Positions 57,363 through 64,000 of a stretch of 64,000 nt of DNA are shown one piece after another. Under the pieces are notes generated by a model that made no database searches, had not been told where the DNA came from, and saw nothing but the letters and a program-made list of their open reading frames with translations. The position numbers and the translations under genes were made by a program. Location of the stretch: the NCBI RefSeq assembly GCF_000192575.1, contig NZ_GL876933.1, positions 656,698 to 720,697 of the forward strand, read 5' to 3'. Within the stretch, counting starts at the first letter, position 1; each line of letters opens with the position of its first letter. Source of the stretch: Novosphingobium nitrogenifigens DSM 19370. GTDB taxonomy: Bacteria; Pseudomonadota; Alphaproteobacteria; Sphingomonadales; Sphingomonadaceae.

Positions 57363-58943
57363 TCATGGTTGTCCGGGGCGGGACAGCGCCCCGCTGATCG
57401 GATTTCCGCCGAAGCGGTCGCGCAATTCGCGCTTGAGCACTTTGCCGATCGGACTGCGGGGCAATTCGTCGACGAGCGCGATCCCGCTGATCCGCTGCGT
57501 CTTGCCAAGGCGGCTGTTCGCTTCGGCAAGGATGGCCTGGGCATCGACCGCCCGATCGTTGGGAACGACCACGGCAAAGGGTGTTTCTCCCCACTTGTCC
57601 GAGGGGATGCCGACGACCGCCGCTTCGCGCACGGAAGGCAGGCGGAGCAGTTCGGCTTCGAGATCAGTGGGGTAGATGTTGAAGCCGCCTGAAATGATGA
57701 GGTCCTTGGCCCGGTCCATCAGGATGAGGAAACCGTCCTCGTCGAAGCGGCCGATGTCGCCGTGGCGGATATAGCGCCGTCCTTCGTCGTCGAACCATTC
57801 CGCCTCGCGGGTCTTGTCCTGCTTGCGGTGATAGCCGTCCATCATGATCGGCGAATGGCCGACGATCTCGCCCGTTTCGCCCTGGGGCAATTCGCGGCCC
57901 TGCTCGTCGATGATCTTCATGATGTGCCCCGGCGCGACGCGGCCCACGGTGTGCAGCTTGTCGGGGAATTCATGCGCGAGCAGCAGGGCCGAAGCGCCTC
58001 CTTCGGTCATGCCGTAGGCTTCGAGCAGGCCGCCCGGCCAGCGTTGCAGGACATCGGCCTTGAGCCAGGCGGGGAACGGCGCGGATGTCGAGGACTTGAG
58101 CTGATAGGACGACAGGTCGAACCGGTCGAATTCGGGATGCTCCATGATCCGCCGGTATTGCACCGGCACCAGCATGGCATGGGTGACGCGTTCGGCCTGC
58201 GACAGTTCGAGGAAGCGCAGGACGTCGAATTTGCCCATCAGCACGACTTTGCCGCCGCCCATCAGCGCGGGGAAAAAGCTGACCAGAGTGGTGTTGGAAT
58301 AGAGCGGGGTCGAACAGATGACGCTGGTTTCGTCGCCATAGCCGCTGGCGACGGTGCGCCGGGCATATTCGTGGCGCATCCGGTGGCTTTGCACGATCCC
58401 CTTGGGGGTGCCGGTCGTGCCCGAGGAATAGATGATGTTGAACGGGTCTTCGGGTGCGATCGCGCGGGCTTCCGGGCGAACCCCAGCGGGGGGTAGCCAG
58501 GCCGAGAGGGGAACGCCGCCCGTACTGTCATCGACCGCGATCCGCCCGATTCCGGCAGGCAAGGGCAGGCCGTCGAGCTTTTCGGCCATGGCGCGGTCGA
58601 GAAAGAGCAGCCGCGCGGTGCTGTCCTCCAGCATGGCGAGCACGGTTTCGCCCGAGGCGCTCGACGTCAGCAAGGCGGCGGCTGCCCCGGCCCGCAGGAT
58701 GCCGAGGAAGACCAGCGCCGCCTCGACCGAATTGGTCGCGGCAAGGGCGACCGGTTCGCGCGGGGCGATCCCGGCGACATGCAGTTCGGCGGCGATGCGG
58801 GCGGTGATATCGTCGAGTTCGCGCCAGCTTACCCGGCGGCACTCGTCGACCAGGGCCGTGGCGTCCCCCCGTCGGGCCGCATGGGCGGCCAGAATGTCGG
58901 GCAGAGGCAGGAAGTCGGCCTCGACGATGTCCTCGATCCGCAT
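57363..58943 (-). CDS. AMP-forming acyl-CoA ligase
   Basis: A 526-residue member of the acyl-CoA ligase/adenylate-forming family. It has IIYSSGTTGTPKGIVQSH (AMP-binding), AYGMTEGGAS, RYIRHGDIGRFDEDGF, DRAKDLIISGGFNIYP and the catalytic C-terminal Lys in RSPIGKVLKRELRD. It is a normal-length standalone ligase, different from the FAA1-type enzyme at 29552. Its acid substrate is unknown. The start at 58943 has GGAGG 6 nt upstream. It lies between the dehydrogenase and thiolase genes of the same operon. Confidence 0.92.
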   Translation of the reverse strand: MRIEDIVEADFLPLPDILAAHAARRGDATALVDECRRVSWRELDDITARIAAELHVAGIAPREPVALAATNSVEAALVFLGILRAGAAAALLTSSASGETVLAMLEDSTARLLFLDRAMAEKLDGLPLPAGIGRIAVDDSTGGVPLSAWLPPAGVRPEARAIAPEDPFNIIYSSGTTGTPKGIVQSHRMRHEYARRTVASGYGDETSVICSTPLYSNTTLVSFFPALMGGGKVVLMGKFDVLRFLELSQAERVTHAMLVPVQYRRIMEHPEFDRFDLSSYQLKSSTSAPFPAWLKADVLQRWPGGLLEAYGMTEGGASALLLAHEFPDKLHTVGRVAPGHIMKIIDEQGRELPQGETGEIVGHSPIMMDGYHRKQDKTREAEWFDDEGRRYIRHGDIGRFDEDGFLILMDRAKDLIISGGFNIYPTDLEAELLRLPSVREAAVVGIPSDKWGETPFAVVVPNDRAVDAQAILAEANSRLGKTQRISGIALVDELPRSPIGKVLKRELRDRFGGNPISGALSRPGQP

Positions 58944-58956
58944 CGCGCGCCTCCGT

Positions 58957-60213
58957 TCAGGCGAACGTTTCGCCCGCAGCCGCCTTGGCCGCGAGCAGGG
59001 GGGCGACCGGCTGGCCATGGCGGGTGAGCCCGTCGACTACGGTGCCGAGCCCGATATGGTCGGCCCAGAACATCGGTCCCCCGGTCCAGGCGGGCCAGCC
59101 ATAGCCGTTGAGCCAGACGGTATCGATGTCGCCCGCCCGCTGGGCGATCCCTTCAGCGAGGATCAGCGCGCCTTCACTGATCATCGGATAGAGCAGGCGC
59201 TCGCGGATCTCGTCCTTGCCGATGGTGCGCTGGGGCTTGCCTTCCTTGGCCGCGAAATCGGCAATGATCGCCTTCACTTCGTCCGAAGGGGTACGCTGAC
59301 GGTTCTCGTCATAGTCGTAGAAGCCCTTCTTGGTCTTCTGCCCCCAGCGACCGACAGCGCAGAGCGCGTCACGCAGGCTTTCGATCCGGTTGGGATCGCG
59401 GTGCCAGCCGATGTCCACCCCGGCGAGGTCGGCCATCTGCCACGGCCCCATGGGAAAGCCGAATTCGAGCAGGGCTTCATCGACTTCCCAGTAATGTGCG
59501 CCTTCCATGATGAGGTCGTGCGCGGCCTTTTGCCGGGGTGAGAGCATGCGGTTGCCGATGAAGCCGTCGCAGACGCCCGAGACGACCGGGATCTTTCCGA
59601 TCTTTACCGACAGCGCCATGACGGTCGCGAGTTCAGCCTTTCCGCTGGCCTTTCCGCGCACGACTTCGAGCAGTTTCATGACATTGGCGGGCGAGAAGAA
59701 ATGCATGCCCAGCACCGAGGCAGGGCGGCTGGTCACGCTCGCGATTTCATCGATGTCGAGATAGCTCGTATTGCTGGCAAGGATCGCGCCGGGGCCGGCA
59801 ATGGCATCGAGCCGACGGAATACGTCCTTCTTGACGTCCATGTTTTCATAGACCGCCTCGATCACGAGGTCGCACGCGGCAAGCGCAGTGAAATCGAGCG
59901 TGGGTTCGAGCAGGCCGATCGCCCGTTCGGCGAGCGCGGCGTCGAGCTTGCCCTTCTTGACGGTCGCTTCGTAATTGCGGCGGATCGTCGCGACCCCGCG
60001 TTCGAGCGCTTCGACCGAGGTTTCGACGATCGTCACCGGAATGCCCGCGGTCAGGAAATTCATGGTGATCCCACCGCCCATCGTGCCTGCGCCGATCACG
60101 CCTACTCTTTCGATGGGCAGCAACGGGGTGTCGGCAGGGATGTCGTCGATCTGGGCTGCGGCCTTGCGCGCGGCGTCAATGTGTTCGCGGGCGCCGGGGA
60201 CGGGTTCTGACAT
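58957..60213 (-). CDS. 3-Hydroxyacyl-CoA dehydrogenase
   Basis: A 418-residue NAD-dependent beta-oxidation enzyme. The NAD fold is [12 protein letters not shown] (G41-x-G43-x-x-G46), [12 protein letters not shown] marks the active-site Ser-Asn segment and [17 protein letters not shown] the catalytic His. [11 protein letters not shown] begins the C-terminal domain, which is duplicated as in the free-standing long form ([34 protein letters not shown]). No enoyl-CoA hydratase domain is fused. The start at 60213 has AAGGAG upstream. The 13-bp gap to the ligase gene suggests cotranscription. Confidence 0.93.
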   Translation of the reverse strand: MSEPVPGAREHIDAARKAAAQIDDIPADTPLLPIERVGVIGAGTMGGGITMNFLTAGIPVTIVETSVEALERGVATIRRNYEATVKKGKLDAALAERAIGLLEPTLDFTALAACDLVIEAVYENMDVKKDVFRRLDAIAGPGAILASNTSYLDIDEIASVTSRPASVLGMHFFSPANVMKLLEVVRGKASGKAELATVMALSVKIGKIPVVSGVCDGFIGNRMLSPRQKAAHDLIMEGAHYWEVDEALLEFGFPMGPWQMADLAGVDIGWHRDPNRIESLRDALCAVGRWGQKTKKGFYDYDENRQRTPSDEVKAIIADFAAKEGKPQRTIGKDEIRERLLYPMISEGALILAEGIAQRAGDIDTVWLNGYGWPAWTGGPMFWADHIGLGTVVDGLTRHGQPVAPLLAAKAAAGETFA

Positions 60214-60239
60214 GAAGGGCCTCTCCTTATTTTGGTTTT

Positions 60240-61487
60240 TTACGCGCGGCTCTGGCTGAGCGCGGCGTAGATCAGGGTTTTCAGGTGTTCGCGGATGGGG
60301 AAGACGACCGAGGGGTAGACTTGCGTCATGAAGACCATGTGGAGGCCTTCGACGGGGTCGACGAAGAACTTGGTCGAATAGATCCCGCTCCAGAAGAATT
60401 CGCCGGCATTGCCGGGCACCAGCGTGCGCGGGGGATCGATGGTGACGGCAAAGCCCAGGCCGAAACCGGTCCCGGCCTGTCGCGCATCGCTGAACAACGC
60501 GCGGGCGACCTGGGGCAAGTCGCAGGGAAGGCCGGTCATCGGATGGCGCAAGTGGTTGGCGGTCATCAGGCGCAAGGTCGCCGGAGCGATCAGGCGCACG
60601 CCGTCGACCGCGCCGCCGCCTGCCAACATGCGGCAGAACCGGTGATAGTCGGCAACCGTCGACAAGAGCCCGCCGCCCCCGCTTTCGAAACGCGGCTGGC
60701 GCAACATGCCCGAGGTCGCGCCCGCATCGAACAGTGCGGGTTTCCCGCCCGGAACGTGCGCCCATGCATCGGCAAGGCGATCCGCCTTGTCGACGGGGCA
60801 GTGAAAATCGGTATCGACCATCCCGAGCGGATCGAAAATCCGTTCTTTCAGAAAGGCCCCGAGGCTCTGTCCGGTCAGCCGGGCGATGACGACGCCCAGG
60901 ACGTCGACCGCGACCGAATATTGCCATGCTTCGCCGGGGCTGAATTCCAACGGCAGCTTGACCAGTTCGGCAATGAAATGGTCGTTGCCGGGAAGGCTGG
61001 GATGCCCGTCGAGCCGCGCCTTGCGATAGGCCGCGTCGAGATTGCCCCGGTTCTGAATGCCGTAGGTGAGGCCGGAGCGATGGGTGATGAGGTCGACCAT
61101 GCGCATGGGCGCCGCGAGAGGGCCGGGGGTAAAGGGCATGTCGCCTCCGCCACCGACGAAGAGGCGCAAATCGGCGAATTCGGGAATGACTCTGGCGACC
61201 GGATCGTCGAGCGCGACGAGACCTTCCTCGACCAGCATCATGAAGGCGAGCGAGACGATCGGCTTGGTCATCGACGCGATGCGGCAGATCGCATCCTCGC
61301 GCCAGGGCGTGCCGTCGGCGCGCATCTGCCCCAGCGTCGCGCGCCAGACCGGCACCCCGTCGCGCGCAACCAGCACGTCGGCACCGGGAAAACGGCCCGG
61401 CCCGACATAGTCGCGTTCGAGGAACGTCGCGATTTTCGAAAGCCGCACGGGGTCGAAGCCGTGGGCTGCCGGGTCTGCCAGTTCCAT
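60240..61487 (-). CDS. Class C beta-lactamase-fold serine hydrolase (esterase type)
   Basis: A 415-residue enzyme of the beta-lactamase/D-alanyl-D-alanine carboxypeptidase superfamily. It has S72-M-T-K75 (the SxxK nucleophile) and Y190 in [11 protein letters not shown] (the Tyr of the YxN box, here Y-S-V). [11 protein letters not shown] and [20 protein letters not shown] are typical of EstB-like esterases. No signal peptide is seen, so it is probably cytoplasmic and more likely an ester hydrolase than an antibiotic enzyme. Its place in an acyl-CoA operon supports an ester or lactone substrate. Confidence 0.88.
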   Translation of the reverse strand: MELADPAAHGFDPVRLSKIATFLERDYVGPGRFPGADVLVARDGVPVWRATLGQMRADGTPWREDAICRIASMTKPIVSLAFMMLVEEGLVALDDPVARVIPEFADLRLFVGGGGDMPFTPGPLAAPMRMVDLITHRSGLTYGIQNRGNLDAAYRKARLDGHPSLPGNDHFIAELVKLPLEFSPGEAWQYSVAVDVLGVVIARLTGQSLGAFLKERIFDPLGMVDTDFHCPVDKADRLADAWAHVPGGKPALFDAGATSGMLRQPRFESGGGGLLSTVADYHRFCRMLAGGGAVDGVRLIAPATLRLMTANHLRHPMTGLPCDLPQVARALFSDARQAGTGFGLGFAVTIDPPRTLVPGNAGEFFWSGIYSTKFFVDPVEGLHMVFMTQVYPSVVFPIREHLKTLIYAALSQSRA

Positions 61488-61539
61488 CCTTCGTCCTCTC
61501 CCGTTCAGGCCCGCCGGATTGTCCGTGTCGGGCGGTCCT

Positions 61540-62355
61540 TCATCCGAAAATCGCCACCGATTGCAGGCCGCGCATGACTTCCACCCCGTCGGCATTCCAC
61601 ATCCGCAGAGTCTCGCTCGAAAAGCCGTTTTCCATGTGGTTCGATGCGGTTTCGAGCAGCCACCATCCATCACGGGTCGTGGGCGTCTCTCCGAGCAGGG
61701 TGAGCGACCAGTTGATCGAGCTGATCGGCCCCCGGCGTTCCATCGCCCGGATCGATCCGGGCGGCAGGGCGTCGCCCAGCGCGACGAGTTCGGCATGGGG
61801 GGCAAGGCCCTCGCGGTCCTTCAACCGGACCCAGCGGCGGATCGCCACGCGCCCTTCGTCATCCGAGCGGGGGCCGCGACGCACCTCCATGGCATGAACG
61901 AAGGCGGGAACGCCGGGCATCGGGGCGACCGGTTCGGCCTGTTCGGGCGGGGTAAGGTCCGCGATCCGGGGGGCGGGATTGCCGCCGTTGGCAGGACGTC
62001 CGCTGCCGAAGAGCCATGTCGCGCGATGGACGAGAGCGTCATCACACCACAGCGAGGTTTCGACGTGGCTCACGCTTTTCCCCGCGCGCAACAGGGTGAC
62101 GCGGGCTTCCACATCCTCTCCCACCGGGGCGATGAAGCCGATCTGCCCAGCGCGCAGGGGCGGCAAGTTGGGGAAGGCCTCGCGCGCGGCGACATAGGCG
62201 ATGTAGGACGAAGTGCCGCCGTACATGGTGCGTCCCTGCATCCACCCGGCCGCGCCGTGGAGCTGGAAATGCCCGTTGGGCAGCCGTTCCAGCCTTTCGG
62301 CCAAAAGCGCCAGGGGCACCGCCTGCACTCCTTCCGTCACGTCTTGCGCAGGCAT
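61540..62355 (-). CDS. Acyl-CoA thioesterase, TesB-like double hot-dog
   Basis: A 271-residue protein with two hot-dog domains. GHFQLHGAAGWMQGRTMYGGTSSYIAYVA opens the first half, and LRAGQIGFIAPVGEDVEARVTLLRAGKSVSHVET is the usual thioesterase strand pattern. A second domain follows around residues 150-270. The GTG nine nucleotides upstream touches the Shine-Dalgarno, whereas the ATG at 62355 has GGGAGA 9 nt away, so 62355 is chosen. It is the first gene of the operon ending in thiolase. It probably releases free CoA or a side-product acid. Confidence 0.87.
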   Translation of the reverse strand: MPAQDVTEGVQAVPLALLAERLERLPNGHFQLHGAAGWMQGRTMYGGTSSYIAYVAAREAFPNLPPLRAGQIGFIAPVGEDVEARVTLLRAGKSVSHVETSLWCDDALVHRATWLFGSGRPANGGNPAPRIADLTPPEQAEPVAPMPGVPAFVHAMEVRRGPRSDDEGRVAIRRWVRLKDREGLAPHAELVALGDALPPGSIRAMERRGPISSINWSLTLLGETPTTRDGWWLLETASNHMENGFSSETLRMWNADGVEVMRGLQSVAIFG

Positions 62356-62379
62356 GCCCGCCACTCTCCCGAATCTGTT

Positions 62380-62393
62380 TAATCGAATGATTA
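62380..62393 (-). promoter_or_regulatory. Palindrome just upstream of the acyl-CoA operon
   Basis: TAATC-GAAT-GATTA, an inverted repeat with 5-bp arms, ends 25 nt before the thioesterase ATG. It is a plausible operator. Confidence 0.35.
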
Positions 62394-62501
62394 GGAGAAT
62401 GATCGGCCCGCGAAAAGGGGCTTTCGCACATGCAAAGTGACGGAAATGCCTTGGCTTTCAGGTTTCCGTTACGGCAACTGCCGTCGCTGGGGTCATATTT
62501 T

Positions 62502-62513
62502 GACGTAAACGTC
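62502..62513. promoter_or_regulatory. GACGT-AA-ACGTC palindrome between tlpA and the acyl-CoA operon
   Basis: A 5-bp-arm inverted repeat in an AT-richer patch of the 192-bp gap, 35 bp past the tlpA stop codon and about 150 nt upstream of the thioesterase start. Confidence 0.3.
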
Positions 62514-62547
62514 TGATTGTCCTGAGGACGCCCGCTCGTTTCGAGTC

Positions 62548-63147
62548 CTACTTTGCCTCGGCGAGCAGGGCCTGCGTGTCAGCGCCGCTCCAGTCGTGGC
62601 CGCCGACCATGCGCCAGACTTCGCGACCTTGTGCGTCATAGAGGACGCTCGTGGGCAGGACGCCGGTGTTGTAGAAAAAGCCGAGATCGTTTTCGGGATC
62701 GAGCCAGACCGGCAAGTGCGGCTGGGCCGAGAGCTTGGCTGCGACTTTGTCCGGTTGTCCGGAATCCTGCGACACCGTCAGCACCGCGAGCCGCCCTTGT
62801 TCGCGCACCGCGAGTGCGTCGAGCGTCGGCAATTCGCGGACGCACGGGCCGCACCATGTCGCCCAGAGATTGATCAGCACCGGTTTCCCCACGAGCGAGA
62901 GCAGGCGCAACTTGGCCCCTTTCGCGTCGTGGACGGTGATGTCGGGCATCTTGCTGCCCTTGTGGCTGCGGTCGATCTTGCCCTCGCTGCCGTCGTCGGG
63001 GGCGGCTGGTCCCTGCGCGGATGGGGATGGGGTCGCCGCGCTCTCCTGTTGCGCAGGCGCGCGTGGCTCTTTATCGCACCCCGCAAGGGCCAGCAGGCCC
63101 ACGGTGAATGTCAGGACAAGAGGCAGGCGAAGCGAGATGAGCGGCAA
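62548..63147 (-). CDS. TlpA-like thiol-disulfide oxidoreductase lipoprotein
   Basis: A 199-residue membrane-anchored thioredoxin-fold protein facing the periplasm. The signal sequence ends in LALAGC (lipobox Cys24), then a Pro/Ala/Glu linker and the redox motif C99-G-P-C102 in [26 protein letters not shown] contains the cis-Pro. The best start is a TTG at 63147 with GGAG 6 nt upstream; an ATG at 63204 in the same frame would add 19 residues and overlap argH more. The partner is unknown; no ccm genes are near. It is divergent from argH. Confidence 0.85.
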   Translation of the reverse strand: MPLISLRLPLVLTFTVGLLALAGCDKEPRAPAQQESAATPSPSAQGPAAPDDGSEGKIDRSHKGSKMPDITVHDAKGAKLRLLSLVGKPVLINLWATWCGPCVRELPTLDALAVREQGRLAVLTVSQDSGQPDKVAAKLSAQPHLPVWLDPENDLGFFYNTGVLPTSVLYDAQGREVWRMVGGHDWSGADTQALLAEAK

Positions 63148-64000
63148 TTCGGGCTCCAACCAGATGTGGGGCGGGCGCTTTGCCGCCGGTCCGTCTTCGA
63201 TCATGCGTGAGATAAATGCCTCGATCCCCTTCGACAAGGCACTCTGGCGGCAGGACATCGCCGCGTCCAAGGCCCATGTCGCGATGCTGGAAAAGCAGGG
63301 GATCGTCTCGATGGTCGATGCCGCCGCGATTTCGGGCGGCCTGGATCAGGTCGCGGCCGAATACGAAGCCAACGGGGTGCCGGAAAACTGGGATCTCGAA
63401 GACATCCACATGACCACCGAAAGCCGTCTGGCCGAACTGATCGGGACGGCAGCGGGGCGTCTGCACACCGCGCGCAGCCGCAATGACCAGGTGGCGACCG
63501 ATTTCCGCCTGTGGGTGCGCGATGCCATGGACGAGGCCGACGCCGGTCTGAAGGCGCTGCAGGTCGCGCTGGTGACGCGCGCGGGCGAACATGCCGCCTC
63601 GATCATGCCGGGCTTCACTCATCTCCAGACCGCGCAGCCGGTGACGCTCGGCCATCACCTGATGGCCTATTACGAGATGATCCGTCGCGATCGTTCGCGT
63701 CTGGCCGATGCACGGGCGCGGCTCAACGAATGCCCGCTCGGTGCTGCCGCGCTGGCCGGAACCGGGTTCCCGATCGATCGTTTTGCGACGGCCGCGACGC
63801 TGGGCTTCGATCGCCCGACTGCCAACAGCCTTGATTCGGTCTCCGATCGCGACTTCGCGCTCGATTTCCTGATGACGGCGGCGCAGATCTCGCTGCACCT
63901 CTCGCGTCTGGCCGAGGAATTCATCATCTGGGCGAGCCAGCCGTTCGGCTTTGTCGTCCTGCCCGACAGCCTTTCGACCGGCAGCTCGATCATGCCGCAA
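63137..64000 (+). CDS. argH: Argininosuccinate lyase, N-terminal part (runs off the right edge)
   Basis: Cleaves argininosuccinate to arginine and fumarate. The 288 visible codons start at 63137 ([19 protein letters not shown]), matching the typical N-terminus ending in MWGGRF; an ATG at 63164 begins at that [52 protein letters not shown] and [14 protein letters not shown] are conserved. The sequence stops in STGSSIMPQ, the start of the SSxMPQKxN signature whose Ser is the catalytic base. The 5' end overlaps that of the divergent tlpA gene. Confidence 0.95.
   Translation, partial: MSGNSGSNQMWGGRFAAGPSSIMREINASIPFDKALWRQDIAASKAHVAMLEKQGIVSMVDAAAISGGLDQVAAEYEANGVPENWDLEDIHMTTESRLAELIGTAAGRLHTARSRNDQVATDFRLWVRDAMDEADAGLKALQVALVTRAGEHAASIMPGFTHLQTAQPVTLGHHLMAYYEMIRRDRSRLADARARLNECPLGAAALAGTGFPIDRFATAATLGFDRPTANSLDSVSDRDFALDFLMTAAQISLHLSRLAEEFIIWASQPFGFVVLPDSLSTGSSIMPQ

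Noticed and set aside
1..64000. tRNA, rRNA, CRISPR array, integrase, prophage or toxin-antitoxin genes
   Set aside because: Both strands were read for cloverleaf-like sequences, regularly spaced repeats and recombinase-type proteins; none was found.

Overview
The window is about 64 kb of GC-rich chromosomal DNA from an alphaproteobacterium, most probably a sphingomonad close to Novosphingobium. The evidence is a CtrA master regulator ending in an Ala-Ala degron-like tail, a DUF4167 gene next to prmC-prfA-hisS, a SUF operon headed by an Rrf2-type regulator, a very large NAD-glutamate dehydrogenase, and argH divergent from a TlpA-type lipoprotein gene. No rRNA, tRNA, CRISPR, phage or insertion sequence was seen. 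Genes are tightly packed on both strands with many 4-bp stop/start overlaps. The genus is an inference from gene content and order.

Layout. 1-16.5 kb is mostly housekeeping: the 5' part of polA (minus), a tiny lipoprotein, a class A beta-lactamase-like protein that lacks the deacylation Glu, lnt-metK, then hisS-prfA-prmC-DUF4167 (all minus), an M61 peptidase with a DUF1345 protein (plus), ppa, pmbA/tldE and a small membrane protein. 16.7-23 kb (plus) holds lptB-rpoN, a TPR protein, ctrA and a flavin oxidase. 23-28.1 kb is a tripartite drug-efflux operon (NodT-type outer membrane channel, HlyD/EmrA adaptor, DHA2/EmrB pump) divergent from its likely TetR repressor. 28.2-34.2 kb has trmB, an unknown gene, a long-chain acyl-CoA ligase and pyrD-ggt. 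34.2-34.8 kb is a gene-free stretch with a convincing terminator and a possible small RNA upstream of an AraC-type gene.

35.8-41.9 kb is the SUF iron-sulfur operon: regulator, sufB, an unknown small exported protein, sufC, a short sufD, sufS, sufT and a SufA/IscA carrier. It has a clear sigma70-like promoter and inverted repeats in the leader. 42-47 kb (minus) has a PilZ protein with an unknown internally repeated protein, thrS, and a family-39-like membrane glycosyltransferase. 47-56 kb (plus) has an alpha/beta hydrolase, a TPR protein, an LLM flavin oxidoreductase, the about 180-kDa GDH and a ferredoxin reductase. 56.1-62.4 kb (minus) is a five-gene acyl-CoA operon: thioesterase, class C beta-lactamase-fold hydrolase, 3-hydroxyacyl-CoA dehydrogenase, acyl-CoA ligase and thiolase. 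The window closes with the tlpA/argH divergent pair.

The items most worth a second look are the Glu166-less beta-lactamase homologue, the extra gene inside the SUF operon, the sRNA/attenuator candidate near 34.4 kb, a set of perfect 12-16 bp hairpins with 7-nt loops and no U-tract at gene ends, and the possible ester-to-acyl-CoA operon.
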